Assembly (NCBI GenBank): GCA_963737365.1
Contig: CAVTSD010000001.1
Location: 806,001 to 870,000 of the forward strand
DNA length: 64,000 nucleotides
Source of the DNA: Roseiarcus sp963737365
GTDB taxonomy: Bacteria; Pseudomonadota; Alphaproteobacteria; Rhizobiales; Beijerinckiaceae
Direction of reading: 5' to 3'
The notes below the pieces were generated by a model. It was not told the origin of the DNA. It did no database searches and saw only the letters and a list, made by a program, of their open reading frames with translations. Positions 18,228 to 28,444 of this stretch are shown here, piece after piece. How positions within the stretch are numbered: the stretch's first letter is position 1; each line of letters starts with the position of its first letter. Made by a program: the position numbers and the translations under genes.

Positions 18228-21038
18228 GCAACCTGGCCGTGGCAGTGTTTGAATTTCTTGCCTGATCCGCAAGGGCACTGCTCATTTCGACCAACGCGGC
18301 CCCATGTCGCAGGATTCTTCGGGTCGCGATCAACCACATCTGCGGCAGTCGGCGCCGTCAAAAGACCGACCTCCGCAGACGCAGGGAGGGACGAGAAGTT
18401 ATATTCGTTTTCCCCGGTGGCGGGGTCGATGTGCTGGTACTGCATCGGCGGCGGTTCCGGCTCGGGTTGCTGGAAGCGCACCTCCACCCGCGATATTTGC
18501 GCGATCACGCCTTCGTGCCACTGGGTGATCAGTTCGCGGAACAGATCGAAAGCTTCAGATTTATACTCGTTCAACGGATCGCGCTGCGCCATGCCGCGCC
18601 AGCCGATGACCTGGCGGAGATGATCGAGCGTGACGAGATGCTCGCGCCACAAATGATCGAGAGACTGCAAGATCACCTGCTTTTCGATGTATCGCATAAC
18701 CTCGGGCGTGTTGCGTTCAACGCGCTGTGCATAAGCGTCCTCGGCCGCCTTGTGGAGCCTCGCCGCCACCTCTTCGTCCGCAATGCCTTCCTCCTTGGCC
18801 CAAGCATCGACGGGGAGATCGAGGCCGAGCTTGTTCAGGACCTCGCTTTTCAGCCCCGCGATGTCCCAAGCTTCGGGATAAGCGTCGTGGGGTATGTGTT
18901 TGGCGACGATGTCGTCGATCACGCCCGTGCGCATATCCTCAATCGTCGAATTCGAGCAATTCCGACGCCATCATCCTGCGCCGGTCTTCGAAGATGACCT
19001 TTCGCTGGTCGTTCATCACATTGTCGAATTTGAGAATGTTCTTGCGCATGTCGAAGTTGCGCGCCTCGACCTTCTGCTGCGCCTTTTCGAGAGCTTTGTT
19101 GATCCACGGATGGACGATCGCCTCGTCCTCTTTGAGGCCAAGGCGCTTGAGCATCGCGTCCATGCGCTCCGCTCCGAAGATGCGCATCAGATCGTCTTGC
19201 AGGGACAGAAAGAACTTCGACCGGCCGGGATCTCCCTGACGACCCGATCGGCCGCGCAACTGGTTGTCAATGCGGCGGCTTTCGTGCCGCTCCGTGCCGA
19301 TAATGTAGAGCCCGCCGGCGTCGATCGCCTTCTGTTTGAAAGCCGCGACTTCCGCTCGGATGGACGCCTCATGGGCCTCGCGCTCACCTTGCGGCGCCAA
19401 GGGATCAATCTCCTGGCGAACCCGCATCTCGACGTTGCCGCCGAGCTGAATGTCCGTTCCACGCCCCGCCATGTTGGTTGCGATCGTGATCGCGCCCGGG
19501 ACCCCTGCTTCCGCAACGATAAAGGCTTCCTGCTCGTGATGACGGGCGTTCAGGATCGCGAAATTCTTTGAAGGCTTGCCCGCGCGGGCCGCGGCATAGA
19601 ACGCCGTCAACGCGCCAGGCTTGGTGAAATCGATCTTCTTATAGCCTTGCCGCTCGAGCACCTCGCCAAGCAGCTCGGACTTTTCGATCGACGTCGTGCC
19701 CACCAGCATCGGCTGCAGATTGGCGTTGGCAGCTTCGATCTCACGCACTACGGCGCGCATCTTTTCGTCCGTGGTGCGGTAGACCTCGTCGTCCTCATCA
19801 AGACGCGAGATGGGACGATGGGTGGGGATCTCGACGACAACGAGCTTGTAGATTTCTGCGAACTCGTCGGCTTCCGTCGCGGCGGTGCCGGTCATTCCGG
19901 CAAGTTTCTTGTAAAGACGGAAATAGTTCTGAAAAGTGATCGAAGCCAGCGTGACGTTCTCAGGCTGGACGGTCACGCCCTCTTTCGCCTCGAGCGCCTG
20001 GTGCAACCCCTCGGAGTAGCGACGGCCGGGCATCATTCGGCCTGTGAACTCGTCGACAATCACGACCTCGTCGTTGCGGACGATGTAGTCCTTGTCGCGC
20101 TGGAACAGCTTGTGAGCCCGCGCCGCCTGATTGAGATGGTGGACGAGAGTCGCGTTCGACGCCTCGTAGAGCGACCCTTCCTTCATCACGCCGGCCTCGC
20201 GCAGCAGGGCTTCGGCGTGCTCGTTACCCGCGTCTGTCAGGTTGACCGTACGCTGCTTCTCATCGAGCTCGAATTCCTCGCGCGTGAGGTGCGGGATAAT
20301 TGCATTGACCGAAACATAGAGACCGGAGCGGTCCTCCGAGGGCCCCGAAATGATGAGCGGGGTGCGCGCCTCGTCAACCAGGATCGAATCGACTTCGTCG
20401 ACGATGGCGAAGGCGTGGCCCCGCTGGACCATCTGCGCCATATCGTACTTCATGTTGTCACGCAGATAGTCGAAGCCGAACTCGTTGTTCGTGCCGTAGG
20501 TCACGTCCGCAGCGTAGGCCTGGCGGCGCTGATCGTCGTCAAGGCCATGGACGATGACACCGACGGTCATGCCGAGGAACTGATAAATCTGACCCATCCA
20601 CTCGGAGTCGCGCCGCGCGAGGTAATCGTTCACCGTGACGACGTGAACGCCCTCTCCGGCGAGCGCGTTGAGGTAAACCGCGGTCGTGGCTACAAGCGTC
20701 TTGCCCTCGCCGGTGCGCATTTCGGCGATCGCGCCCTCGTGCAGCACGAGGCCGCCCATGAGCTGGACATCGAAGTGGCGTTGCTTGAGGGTCCGCTTAG
20801 CGGCTTCGCGGACGGCTGCGAAAGCGGGCGCCATGATATCGTCGAGCGTCTTGCCGGCCTTGAGTTCAGCCCGCAACTCTTCCGTCTTGGCGCGCAGTTG
20901 ATCGTCGCTCAGAGCCTCGAATTCGGGCTCCAGCGCATTGATGGCGGCGACCATAGGCCGGTAGCCCTTCAGGCGCCGGTCGTTGGACGAGCCAAAGACC
21001 CGCTTCATAACGGTGTCGAACTTAAGCGCGCCGAGCAT
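18224..21038 (-). CDS. secA: Preprotein translocase ATPase SecA, frame interrupted near 18939-18955
   Basis: SecA drives protein export through SecYEG. The first frame (21038 to 18939, 699 residues) contains Walker A MRTGEGKT, the Val-Asp-Glu-Val-Asp DEAD box, the preprotein-binding domain and the helicase motif GRSGRQGDPG. It ends at a TGA in the middle of the helical scaffold domain. The second frame (18934 to 18224, 236 residues) starts MRTGVIDDIV and holds the rest of the scaffold, the wing and the zinc-binding tail CPCGSGKKFKHCH. Removing one base joins them in register (ELLEFD-IEDMRTG), giving 937 residues, the normal length. SecA is essential, so a sequence error is likelier than a real break. 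A split two-chain SecA by reinitiation is possible, since AGGA precedes the ATG at 18934. Confidence 0.92.
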
Positions 21039-21245
21039 TTTCGACCTTTCCTACGCGCCCCGCTGAAGGGGGCCTTCCGCGTCTTGCCCGGCCAAGCACG
21101 AGCGAGGGCGGCGGGGACCATGGCAACAATAAAAAGCGCGAAAAAGGCAAGTATCGCCCATATTCGCGCAAGCTAAACGGAATTCTGGGTGAGATAGGAG
21201 CCGCGCCGCGCCTTGTCAATGATCGCAGCCCTCCGCAAGACCAGC

Positions 21246-22124
21246 TCAATGCTGGCATTTCGAGCAGTAGAACGTCGAGCGACCGGACTGCGTGATCCTG
21301 GCGACGACCCCGCGGCAACGGTCCCGCGCGCACGGCAATCCTTCGCGATCGTAGACCTGGAAGACGTGCTGGAAATACCCCAGGTCGCCGTTGGCTTGCC
21401 GGTGGTCGCGCAAAGTCGATCCGCCGGCTTCGACCGCTTCCTCGAGCACGTCGCGGATGGCCTTGGCGACCGCGGTCGCGGCCCGGGTCGGGCCGCCGCG
21501 TGCGTTCGCGAGAACGCTCGCCGGCTTCGAGGGCGAGAGGCCGGCGCGAAACAGAGCCTCGGACACATAGATATTGCCGAGTCCCGCGATGCGCTTCTGG
21601 TCGAGCAAACCGGCCTTGAGGGACGTGCGGGAGCCCGCGAACAGCTTCGCCAGGGAGCGGCCGTCGAACTCGGGGGCCAGCGGCTCGGCCCCCAGCCCGC
21701 TCATCCGCGGATGCTGGTCGAGCGCCCTTGTCAGCGCGAGGTCCATGAAACCGAAACGCCGCGGGTCGTTATAGGTGACGATCCAGTCGTTATCGAGGAC
21801 GAGAACGACGTGATCGTGCTTTGGATCTTTCGAACGCTCGTGATGGAACTTGCCGGGCGTTGAAACCTCGGTCTTCTCCATGCGGAATGACCCGGACATG
21901 CCTAAGTGCGCGATCAGGGTCTCGCCGCTGTCGAGGTCGAACAGGAGATATTTGGCGCGGCGGCGCACGTCGAGGATGCGTCGGCCGGTCAGCCGTTTCG
22001 CGAACGCCTCGGGGAACGGGAAGCGAATGTCCGCTCGGCGCAATTCGACATGATCGATCCGGCCGCCGCGCACGACGGGGTCGAGGCCTCGGCGCACAGT
22101 CTCGACTTCGGGCAGCTCAGGCAT
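21246..22124 (-). CDS. mutM: Formamidopyrimidine-DNA glycosylase
   Basis: The 292-residue base-excision repair enzyme removes 8-oxoguanine and formamidopyrimidines. After Met the chain starts Pro-Glu-Leu-Pro-Glu-Val-Glu-Thr, in which Pro2 is the catalytic nucleophile and Glu3 the acid. The Arg-Arg-Ala-Lys-Tyr-Leu-Leu segment carries the beta-hairpin lysine. The helix-two-turn-helix has LLDQKRIAGLGNIYVSEALF. The C-terminal zinc finger has a first cysteine pair spaced by four residues (Cys-Ala-Arg-Asp-Arg-Cys) and the second as YCSKC with the preceding Gln-Ser-Gly-Arg-Ser-Thr. All catalytic features are present. It is alone, with 150 bp to the dehydratase gene and about 200 bp to secA, neither showing anything notable. 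Confidence 0.96.
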   Translation of the reverse strand: MPELPEVETVRRGLDPVVRGGRIDHVELRRADIRFPFPEAFAKRLTGRRILDVRRRAKYLLFDLDSGETLIAHLGMSGSFRMEKTEVSTPGKFHHERSKDPKHDHVVLVLDNDWIVTYNDPRRFGFMDLALTRALDQHPRMSGLGAEPLAPEFDGRSLAKLFAGSRTSLKAGLLDQKRIAGLGNIYVSEALFRAGLSPSKPASVLANARGGPTRAATAVAKAIRDVLEEAVEAGGSTLRDHRQANGDLGYFQHVFQVYDREGLPCARDRCRGVVARITQSGRSTFYCSKCQH

Positions 22125-22277
22125 TTAAGGAGCCTTGCCTCGCGCACATCAAGCCGGTCGTCCCGGGCAGCCTCGGCAAAGTCGTGATCATCGCCAACAG
22201 GTAAGGCCGCTCGTTCGCCGCTTCAATTGCCGGCCGAGCCGCTCTGACGGCGAGGGTCCGCCCCAGCGTCCTAGACC

Positions 22278-24008
22278 CTAATGGATCTCGGGGTCCGGCG
22301 TCGGCGCGCCGCGCTCAAGAAAGTCGAAGTCGCACCCCTCGTTCGCCTGGCTCACATGCTCCGAGAACAGGCGTCCGTAGCCGCGCTCGTAGCGCGGCGG
22401 CGGCTTCCGCCAAGCCGCGCGCCGCCGGTCGAGCTCCTCGTCGCTGACCTGCATGCTGAGGCGCCGGCCGGGGATGTCGAGTTCAATGATGTCGCCATCG
22501 CGCACGAGAGCGAGCGGGCCGCCGATGAACGATTCCGGCGCCACGTGCAGGACACAGGCGCCGTAGCTCGTGCCGCTCATGCGCGCGTCGGAGACGCGAA
22601 CCATGTCGCGGACACCTTTGGCCAGCACCTTTTTCGGGATTGGCAGCTGGCCCCATTCCGGCATGCCCGGCGCTCCAATCGGCCCGGCGTTCTTGAGCAC
22701 CAAGACCGAATTCTCGTCTACATCGAGGTCCGGATCGTCGATGCGCGCCGCCATGTCGTTGTAATCTTCGAACACGACCGCCTTACCGGCATGTTTGTGC
22801 AGGTGGGATTCGGCCGCGGGCGGCTTGATAATCGCCCCATCCGGAGCAAGATTGCCGCGCAGCACGGCGAGGCTGTCGGACGCGACCAGCGGATTGTTCA
22901 AAGGCCGAATGACATCTTCGTTATAGATCGCCGCGCGTTCGACATCGTCGCCGATCGAGGCGCCATTCACCGTGCGCGCGCCAATCTTCAGCCGCCCGCC
23001 GATCGCCAATTGCTTGAGCACCGCGGGCAAGCCGCCGGCGTAGTAGAAATCCTCCATCAGATAGGCGCCGGAAGGCCGGATGTTGGCGAGCAGCGGCGTC
23101 TCCCGCGCAATTCTGTCGAATGCCTCCATGTCGAGCTTCAGACCCGCGCGTCGCGCAAGCGCGATTAGATGCACGACCGCGTTGGTCGAGCCGCCGATCG
23201 CGAGGACGGCGGAGACTGCGTTGTGGATCGACTCCTCCGTGATCAGATCCGAGGGCTTCAGATCCTCCCAAACCATGTCGACGATGCGTTTTCCCGTACG
23301 CGTCGCCATCACCGCGTGGCGCGAGTCGGCCGCAGGGATCGAGGCCGCGCCCGGCAATGTCATGCCGAGCGCCTCGGCGGCGCTGGTCATGGTCGAGGCG
23401 GTGCCCATCGTCATGCAATGTCCCGGCGAGCGGGCAATACCCTGTTCGATCTCCCCCCAGTCCTCGGACGTGATCGCGCCGGCGCGCAATTCCGCCCAGT
23501 ATTTCCAAACGTCGCTGCCCGAACCCAGCGCATTGCCGCGCCAATTGCCGCGCAGCATCGGCCCTGCGGGCATGAAGATCGCCGGGAGGTCCATCGAGAT
23601 CGCGCCCATGAGCAGCGCCGGCGTGGTCTTGTCGCAGCCGCCCATCAAGACCGCGCCGTCGGCCGGATAGGAGCGCAAAGCCTCCTCCGCCTCCATCGCC
23701 AGAAAGTTACGGTACATCATCGTCGTCGGCTTTTGGAATGGCTCGGAAAGCGTCATCGCGGGCAATTCGACCGGGAAGCCGCCCGCCTCCCAAACGCCGC
23801 GCTTCACCTCCTCAACGCGCTGCTTGAAGTGGGTGTGGCAGGCGTTGATGTCGCTCCATGTGTTGATGATCCCGATCACGGGCTTGCCCGCGTAATCGGC
23901 GCGTTCGTAGCCCATCTGCGCGGTGCGCGACCGGTGGCCGAAAGAACGCAGGTCGTTCACCCCGTACCAGCGATGAGAGCGAAGATCTTCCGGGCGCTTG
24001 CGGGCCAT
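22278..24008 (-). CDS. IlvD/Edd-family dehydratase, probably sugar-acid (arabinonate-type)
   Basis: The 576-residue protein belongs to the Fe-S dehydratases that include dihydroxy-acid and 6-phosphogluconate/sugar-acid dehydratases. Likely cluster ligands are in Asn-Ala-Cys-His-Thr-His, Gly-Gly-Cys-Asp-Lys-Thr-Thr-Pro and Pro-Gly-His-Cys-Met-Thr-Met-Gly. The active-site Ser-Asp-Ala-Arg-Met-Ser-Gly-Thr segment is present near residue 470. The start RSHRWYGVNDLRSFGHRSR and the His-rich first motif resemble L-arabinonate dehydratases rather than IlvD itself. It is last in the minus-strand cluster after the TRAP transporter genes, with a 40-bp gap, so it probably acts on the imported substrate or a product of it. 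The exact substrate is an inference. Confidence 0.82.
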   Translation of the reverse strand: MARKRPEDLRSHRWYGVNDLRSFGHRSRTAQMGYERADYAGKPVIGIINTWSDINACHTHFKQRVEEVKRGVWEAGGFPVELPAMTLSEPFQKPTTMMYRNFLAMEAEEALRSYPADGAVLMGGCDKTTPALLMGAISMDLPAIFMPAGPMLRGNWRGNALGSGSDVWKYWAELRAGAITSEDWGEIEQGIARSPGHCMTMGTASTMTSAAEALGMTLPGAASIPAADSRHAVMATRTGKRIVDMVWEDLKPSDLITEESIHNAVSAVLAIGGSTNAVVHLIALARRAGLKLDMEAFDRIARETPLLANIRPSGAYLMEDFYYAGGLPAVLKQLAIGGRLKIGARTVNGASIGDDVERAAIYNEDVIRPLNNPLVASDSLAVLRGNLAPDGAIIKPPAAESHLHKHAGKAVVFEDYNDMAARIDDPDLDVDENSVLVLKNAGPIGAPGMPEWGQLPIPKKVLAKGVRDMVRVSDARMSGTSYGACVLHVAPESFIGGPLALVRDGDIIELDIPGRRLSMQVSDEELDRRRAAWRKPPPRYERGYGRLFSEHVSQANEGCDFDFLERGAPTPDPEIH

Positions 24009-24048
24009 CGTCGAACTGTCCTTTTTTCGGATTGTCTGAGCGGTGATC

Positions 24049-25347
24049 CTACATCAGGCTCGGCAGGTAAAGCGCAATGGCGGGAAAGGCGATCAAGATT
24101 ACGAGACGGATCATGTCGGTCGCGATAAACGGCAGGACGCCTTTGAAGATGGTGGCGAAGCTCACGTCTTTGACCGCGGTCTTGATGACGAACACGTTCA
24201 TGCCGACCGGCGGATGGATGAGCCCGAGTTCGACCGTCATGACAATGATGATTCCGAACCAGATCGGATCGAAGCCGAGCGCCGTCACGACGGGGAAGAC
24301 GATCGGCACGGTGAGAATGATCATGGCCATGGCGTCCATGAGACAGCCGAGCACGAGATACATGAGCATGATGAGCGCGAGCACGCCGTAGCGGCCGACG
24401 CCGAGGCCGCTCATGAATTCGGTCAGTTTTTGCGGGACCTCCGTGACGGTTAAGAAATAGCCGAACAGGAGCGCGCCGATCAGAACCGTGAACACCGCCG
24501 CGGCGGTGCGGGTCGCCTGCAACAGCGCCGCGAGCACGCCCGCTGGCTTGAGCCTGCCTCGCGCAACCGAGATCAGAAACGCGCCGCACGCGCCCACTCC
24601 GCCCGCCTCGGTCGGGGTGAACAGGCCGCCGTAAAGTCCGCCGATCACGAATCCGAACAGCACTAGCGCAGCCCAGACGTCGCGCAGGGATCGCAGCCGC
24701 TCGCTCCAATTGCTGCGCGGGCCGGCCGGCAGAAAGCCCGGCCGAGCCATGCCTATGGCGGCGATCGTCATCATATACATGGAGACCGCAAGCAAGCCCG
24801 GAAGAATGCCGGCGATGAACAGCTTGCCGATGTCTTGCTGAGTGATGAGGCCATAGACGGCCAGCACCGTCGAGGGCGGAAAGATCGCGCCGAGCGTGCC
24901 GCCGGCGGCGATCACCCCGGCAGCGAAAGATTGCGGATAATCGTATCGCCGCATCTCCGGATAGGCGACCGTGGCGAAGGTTGCGGCGGTCGCGACCGAC
25001 GAACCGCTGATCGCCGCGAAGCCCGCGCACGCAGCGATCGTCGCAAGGCCCAGTCCGCCCCGCCAATGCCCGATGAAACTGTTCGCGGCTCGAAACAACT
25101 CGCGGCTCATGCCGGAAGCGGACACGAAAGCGCCCATGAGCAGGAACATCGGGATAACGCCGAATGTGTAGTCGGTGACCGTCCGCATCGAGGTCTGCCC
25201 GACCATTTTGAGCGCAGGCGCGAGGCCGACGATCGACGCATAGCCGACCACGCCGACAAGCCCCATCGCCATGCCCACGGGAACGCGCAGCAGAATCAAC
25301 CCGAACAAAGCGACAAAGCCGAGCGCGGCCGCCGCGTTGGAGCTCAT
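24049..25347 (-). CDS. dctM: TRAP transporter large permease (DctM-like)
   Basis: The 432-residue polytopic protein has about 12 hydrophobic helices and the DctM signatures: the N-terminal LRVPVGMAMGLVG, the PMFLLMGAFVSASGMSREL region, the GSSVATAATFATVAYPEM segment with conserved serines, and a C-terminal PPVGMNVFVIKT motif. This subunit moves the substrate with sodium, driven by the membrane gradient. Start ATG 25347 gives full length. It follows dctQ by 10 bp and precedes the dehydratase gene. Intact, no anomaly. Confidence 0.93.
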   Translation of the reverse strand: MSSNAAAALGFVALFGLILLRVPVGMAMGLVGVVGYASIVGLAPALKMVGQTSMRTVTDYTFGVIPMFLLMGAFVSASGMSRELFRAANSFIGHWRGGLGLATIAACAGFAAISGSSVATAATFATVAYPEMRRYDYPQSFAAGVIAAGGTLGAIFPPSTVLAVYGLITQQDIGKLFIAGILPGLLAVSMYMMTIAAIGMARPGFLPAGPRSNWSERLRSLRDVWAALVLFGFVIGGLYGGLFTPTEAGGVGACGAFLISVARGRLKPAGVLAALLQATRTAAAVFTVLIGALLFGYFLTVTEVPQKLTEFMSGLGVGRYGVLALIMLMYLVLGCLMDAMAMIILTVPIVFPVVTALGFDPIWFGIIIVMTVELGLIHPPVGMNVFVIKTAVKDVSFATIFKGVLPFIATDMIRLVILIAFPAIALYLPSLM

Positions 25348-25357
25348 CGCCTCCGCC

Positions 25358-25900
25358 TCATTCCAACGCCTTGGCGACCGGATCGGGGGCGAGCTTTTCG
25401 GGATGAAAAATAAGTCGCCAGGTGCGCACGGCGATTAGGATCACGGCGGCTGCGTCGCCAGCCCATGCGACCGCAAAGAACGGCCAGGTCGGCAGATGAA
25501 GATCGTAGGTCAAGACATGGTCGGCGCGGGTCGAGCGCACCTTGTCGAACAACATGGCCGTCTGAACGGTGACGATAAACAGCAGCACCAGCGTCGCGAA
25601 GATGTCGATGGCGCGCTTTCCTCGCGGACCCGCTGCCGCCCATACGAGATCGACGGTGATGTGGCCGCCGCGGTAGCTCGTCGCGGCGATGCCCCAGAAG
25701 ATGAGTATGCCCAGCAGCAGACGGCCGAAGTCGTAAGAATCGGGAATGGACGTGTTGAACAGGTAGCGAAGCAGGACGGAAACGAAGATGTCGACCGCGA
25801 CGATCCCAATGAACGCAGCGGCGGCGAGTTCAATGCCGTCAATGAACCGGTCCATTGCGTTGGCTGCCGCGCCCGTCCCGCGGCGATCGGCCGTGCTCAC
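25358..25900 (-). CDS. dctQ: TRAP transporter small permease (DctQ-like)
   Basis: The 180-residue protein has four hydrophobic helices (about 25-45, 55-75, 95-118 and 140-160), the DctQ layout. Conserved-looking features are the Tyr-Asp-Phe-Gly-Arg segment after helix 1 and the SYRGGHITVDLV stretch. The GTG start at 25900 overlaps the dctP stop (GTGA), and ATG 25855 is an alternative 15 residues on. It forms the small membrane partner bridging binding protein and large permease. Confidence 0.88.
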   Translation of the reverse strand: MSTADRRGTGAAANAMDRFIDGIELAAAAFIGIVAVDIFVSVLLRYLFNTSIPDSYDFGRLLLGILIFWGIAATSYRGGHITVDLVWAAAGPRGKRAIDIFATLVLLFIVTVQTAMLFDKVRSTRADHVLTYDLHLPTWPFFAVAWAGDAAAVILIAVRTWRLIFHPEKLAPDPVAKALE

Positions 25901-26970
25901 GGACCCGCGCCATATTTGGCGATTGCAGCGTTGAGCTCGCTAAGCGCGGCGTCGGGATCGGCGCCGGCCTGTTTCACCGCCGTCGCCCAGCTTGCTTTCA
26001 GCGGCTCGACCGTCGCCCGCCAAGCCTGCATCTGGTCGGGCGTGAGCTTGACGAGCTCGTGCGTGGGGTCTGCTTTCATCTTCTCGTGGCCGGCGGATTC
26101 GAAATCGCCCCAGGGGCCGGCGATCTTCACCGCCCAGTCGGTCGAGCAATGGTCATCGATGACCTTCTTCTGCGCGGGGCTCATCGAGTCGTATTTGTCC
26201 TTGTTCATCGAGAAGGTGAACACGGTCGTGTAGAGCGGCGCGTCGATGTGGTGCTTGACGACTTTGTCGATGCCGAACAGATAAAGCGAGCCCCAGGGGA
26301 AGGTGATGGCGTCAGCGACGCCGCGCTCGAGAACCTCGCGCGCCTCTGGCGCCGAGGCCTGCACGTTCGTGCCGCCGAGCCTGGTCACGAGTTCGGCGAT
26401 CGTACTCTGCGCCGGGCGCACCTTCGCCCCGCGCAGATCCTGCGGCAGAACGATCTTTTTGCGCGAGTGCAGCGCGCCGGGGTCATGGATGAAGGCGAAG
26501 CAGAAATGCGTATCCTTCATTTCCGTAGCGGCATATTTGCGGTACCAGGAATCGAGCGCCGCGGTGCCCTTGCGCGCATCGCCGAACATGAACGGCATCT
26601 GGCCGATAGCTATGATCGGGAAACGGCCCGGCTGATAGCCGGGGTTCACGTAAGTGATGTCGGCGATGTCGTCGCGCGCCATGTCGTAATGGTCGAACGC
26701 CTTGCCGAGCTGCTCGGCCGGAAAGACCGTGATCTTGATCGTCCCGTTCGAAGCTTTCGCGATGTCCTCGCCCCAAGCTTTAGCGGCGCCCGTCAATGGG
26801 TGAGCGGGCGGGACCCAGAGGGAGAGACGGAGGTCGACCTCCTTGTCCTGCGCAAAGACGGGGCCGACGATTCCGAACGCGAGAGCGAGCGCAAGCGCCA
26901 GGGCCGCGCACAATCGGAAAGCTGCCCCAACCCGCGCGCAAACGGCTGCGGGCGCGGTCAATCTGAACAT
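25897..26970 (-). CDS. dctP: TRAP transporter substrate-binding protein (DctP-like)
   Basis: The 357-residue periplasmic protein begins with a long signal peptide, a hydrophobic run of about 20 residues ending Pro-Val-Phe-Ala-Gln near residue 38. The mature part has the DctP fold: LSLWVPPAHPLTGAAKAW, the DLRGAKVRPAQS segment containing the conserved carboxylate-binding Arg, and the Gly-Val-Ala-Asp-Ala-Ile-Thr-Phe-Pro-Trp switch. A strong GGGAGGAG ribosome-binding site, about two to four bases from the ATG, decides start 26970 over 26982. TRAP binding proteins mostly bind carboxylates, including aromatic acids and sugar acids. The neighbouring ligase and oxygenase favour an aryl-acid; the dehydratase favours a sugar acid. 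Confidence 0.93.
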   Translation of the reverse strand: MFRLTAPAAVCARVGAAFRLCAALALALALAFGIVGPVFAQDKEVDLRLSLWVPPAHPLTGAAKAWGEDIAKASNGTIKITVFPAEQLGKAFDHYDMARDDIADITYVNPGYQPGRFPIIAIGQMPFMFGDARKGTAALDSWYRKYAATEMKDTHFCFAFIHDPGALHSRKKIVLPQDLRGAKVRPAQSTIAELVTRLGGTNVQASAPEAREVLERGVADAITFPWGSLYLFGIDKVVKHHIDAPLYTTVFTFSMNKDKYDSMSPAQKKVIDDHCSTDWAVKIAGPWGDFESAGHEKMKADPTHELVKLTPDQMQAWRATVEPLKASWATAVKQAGADPDAALSELNAAIAKYGAGP

Positions 26971-27039
26971 GTCTCCTCCCACGCATCGTCTTGTCGGATC
27001 ATCTCGCAGGCGCGGGTGCGAATCGTCAAGCAGCGCCGC

Positions 27040-28444
27040 TCAGACCTTCCTGTTCTTCGCGTCCCAATTGCGCTCAAGGTTGCCGATCAGCGCCGGACTG
27101 AAGTGACAATAGGCCTGCTCGCGCGCGTAAGCGGACGCGTAGCGCCGAAAGAGATCGAGCAACTCCTGGCCAACCCGTATGGCGCGACGATTGCCGATCG
27201 CGCTGACCGCTCCTGCGCTTGTAAGCCCCTCGACGATGCGGTCGATCGCGGCGTCCATCTCGGCGGGGGGCGCGATCTCGTCACAGATCAAGCGCCCCTC
27301 TGGGCTGTCGCAATTGAGCCGACGCTCATAGAGGATGGCCTGTCGCGCGATGCGATCGCCGACGAAACGCGGCAGGCGCAAATTCGCAAAGCCGGGAATG
27401 ATTCCTTCCTTGCGTGCGGGCAAGCTTAAAAAGGCGTCGGACGCGGCGAGAACGTAGTCCATGCACAGAAGCGCCTGGCAATGGCCGCCGATGGCGAACG
27501 TGTCGACCGCGGCGATCCATAGCTTTTCGACGCCCCGACCGTGCACATCGTCGGGCAGGCTTTCCGGCGAGGCGACGCCGCGCAGGAGCTTGTGCACATA
27601 GCCAAGGTCACGAATCAGAAACCAAAGGTAGGGGATCTTGCCCAGATAGAGATGGGTGAGATTGATGCCCGCGCCAAAAATGCGCTTGTCCCGATATTTC
27701 TCATTGTCCACCGCAACGCCGCGCATGACCGCGATCTCGGTCGTCCGATCGAGCGTCGCGATATCGACGGCGAGCTCAGTCTCAGCGAGCGTCGTGTCGT
27801 CCTCAGCATTGAGGAAACGCGGGTTGATCATGTCGAGGTGGACGGCTTTGCCGCGCCGGGTCAGACGCGCCGCGCCGAGATCGAGCGCGCCGCTCGAAGC
27901 GAATTCGGCGGCGAGCGCGCCGATCTCCGGCCTTGGCAGCAGCATCGCATGGCAAAGATGCTCGCCAATGCGCGGGCGCGAAAGGGCATGGGCGAGGAAA
28001 AGGCCTTGGTCGATCTCGACGCCGTCCTTATCCCCCTGCCGATGGGCGGCTTCGGCGCGGACCTCCTTTTGCGTGGGGACCAATCCCGGAACGAGGTTCG
28101 CCGCAGCGTAAACGAGATCGTCGATTCGCCGGAACCTCGCGCCGCCTTCTGTCAGGCGATCGTAGACGGGCTCGACATGAGCAGCCAGGAACGATTCGCG
28201 AGATGCGCGCGCGGCCGACATGAGCGCATCTGCCGCCGCCTGTTCCGCCTCGTTTCTGCTCGGCTTTAACGGCAGCTGGCGAAGGAGACTTGTCGCTCGG
28301 CGCCAGAAGGCGCTCGAAGTCGCGGGCGTCGGCTTCGAAATCGCCCGTCGTGACCGGGAAGGCCTCGGCCCATTCCCGGACGTCATCATCGGGCAGGCCG
28401 GCGGCTCGCAACGGCCCTAAGACGGCTTCGGTCGGCGGCGTCAT
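27040..28444 (-). CDS. DpgC-like cofactor-free oxygenase (crotonase family), frame broken near 28280-28295
   Basis: The longest frame (from 28389) lacks the correct N-terminus, which is in another frame from ATG 28444 (MTPPTEAVLG). Removing one base near 28285 joins them into 467 residues with no other change. The result resembles (3,5-dihydroxyphenyl)acetyl-CoA 1,2-dioxygenase, DpgC: an N-terminal helical part with AAADALMSAARASRE and RRIDDLVYAAANLVPGLVPT, then the crotonase core with FGAGINLTHLYLGKIP, the oxyanion-hole VDTFAIGGHCQALLCMDYV region, KEGIIPGFANLRLPRFVG, and the end helix with ANRRxxR-like sequence. DpgC uses O2 without metal or cofactor. ATG 28444 overlaps the ligase stop (ATGA), supporting coupling. 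The substrate here is unknown. Confidence 0.8.

Noticed and set aside
19647..21176. 509-codon plus-strand open frame opposite secA
   Set aside because: Antisense shadow of secA codon bias.
21041..21245. rpsT-like small gene between secA and mutM
   Set aside because: A short plus-strand frame contains SAKKA but stops after 18 codons and lacks the rest of S20.
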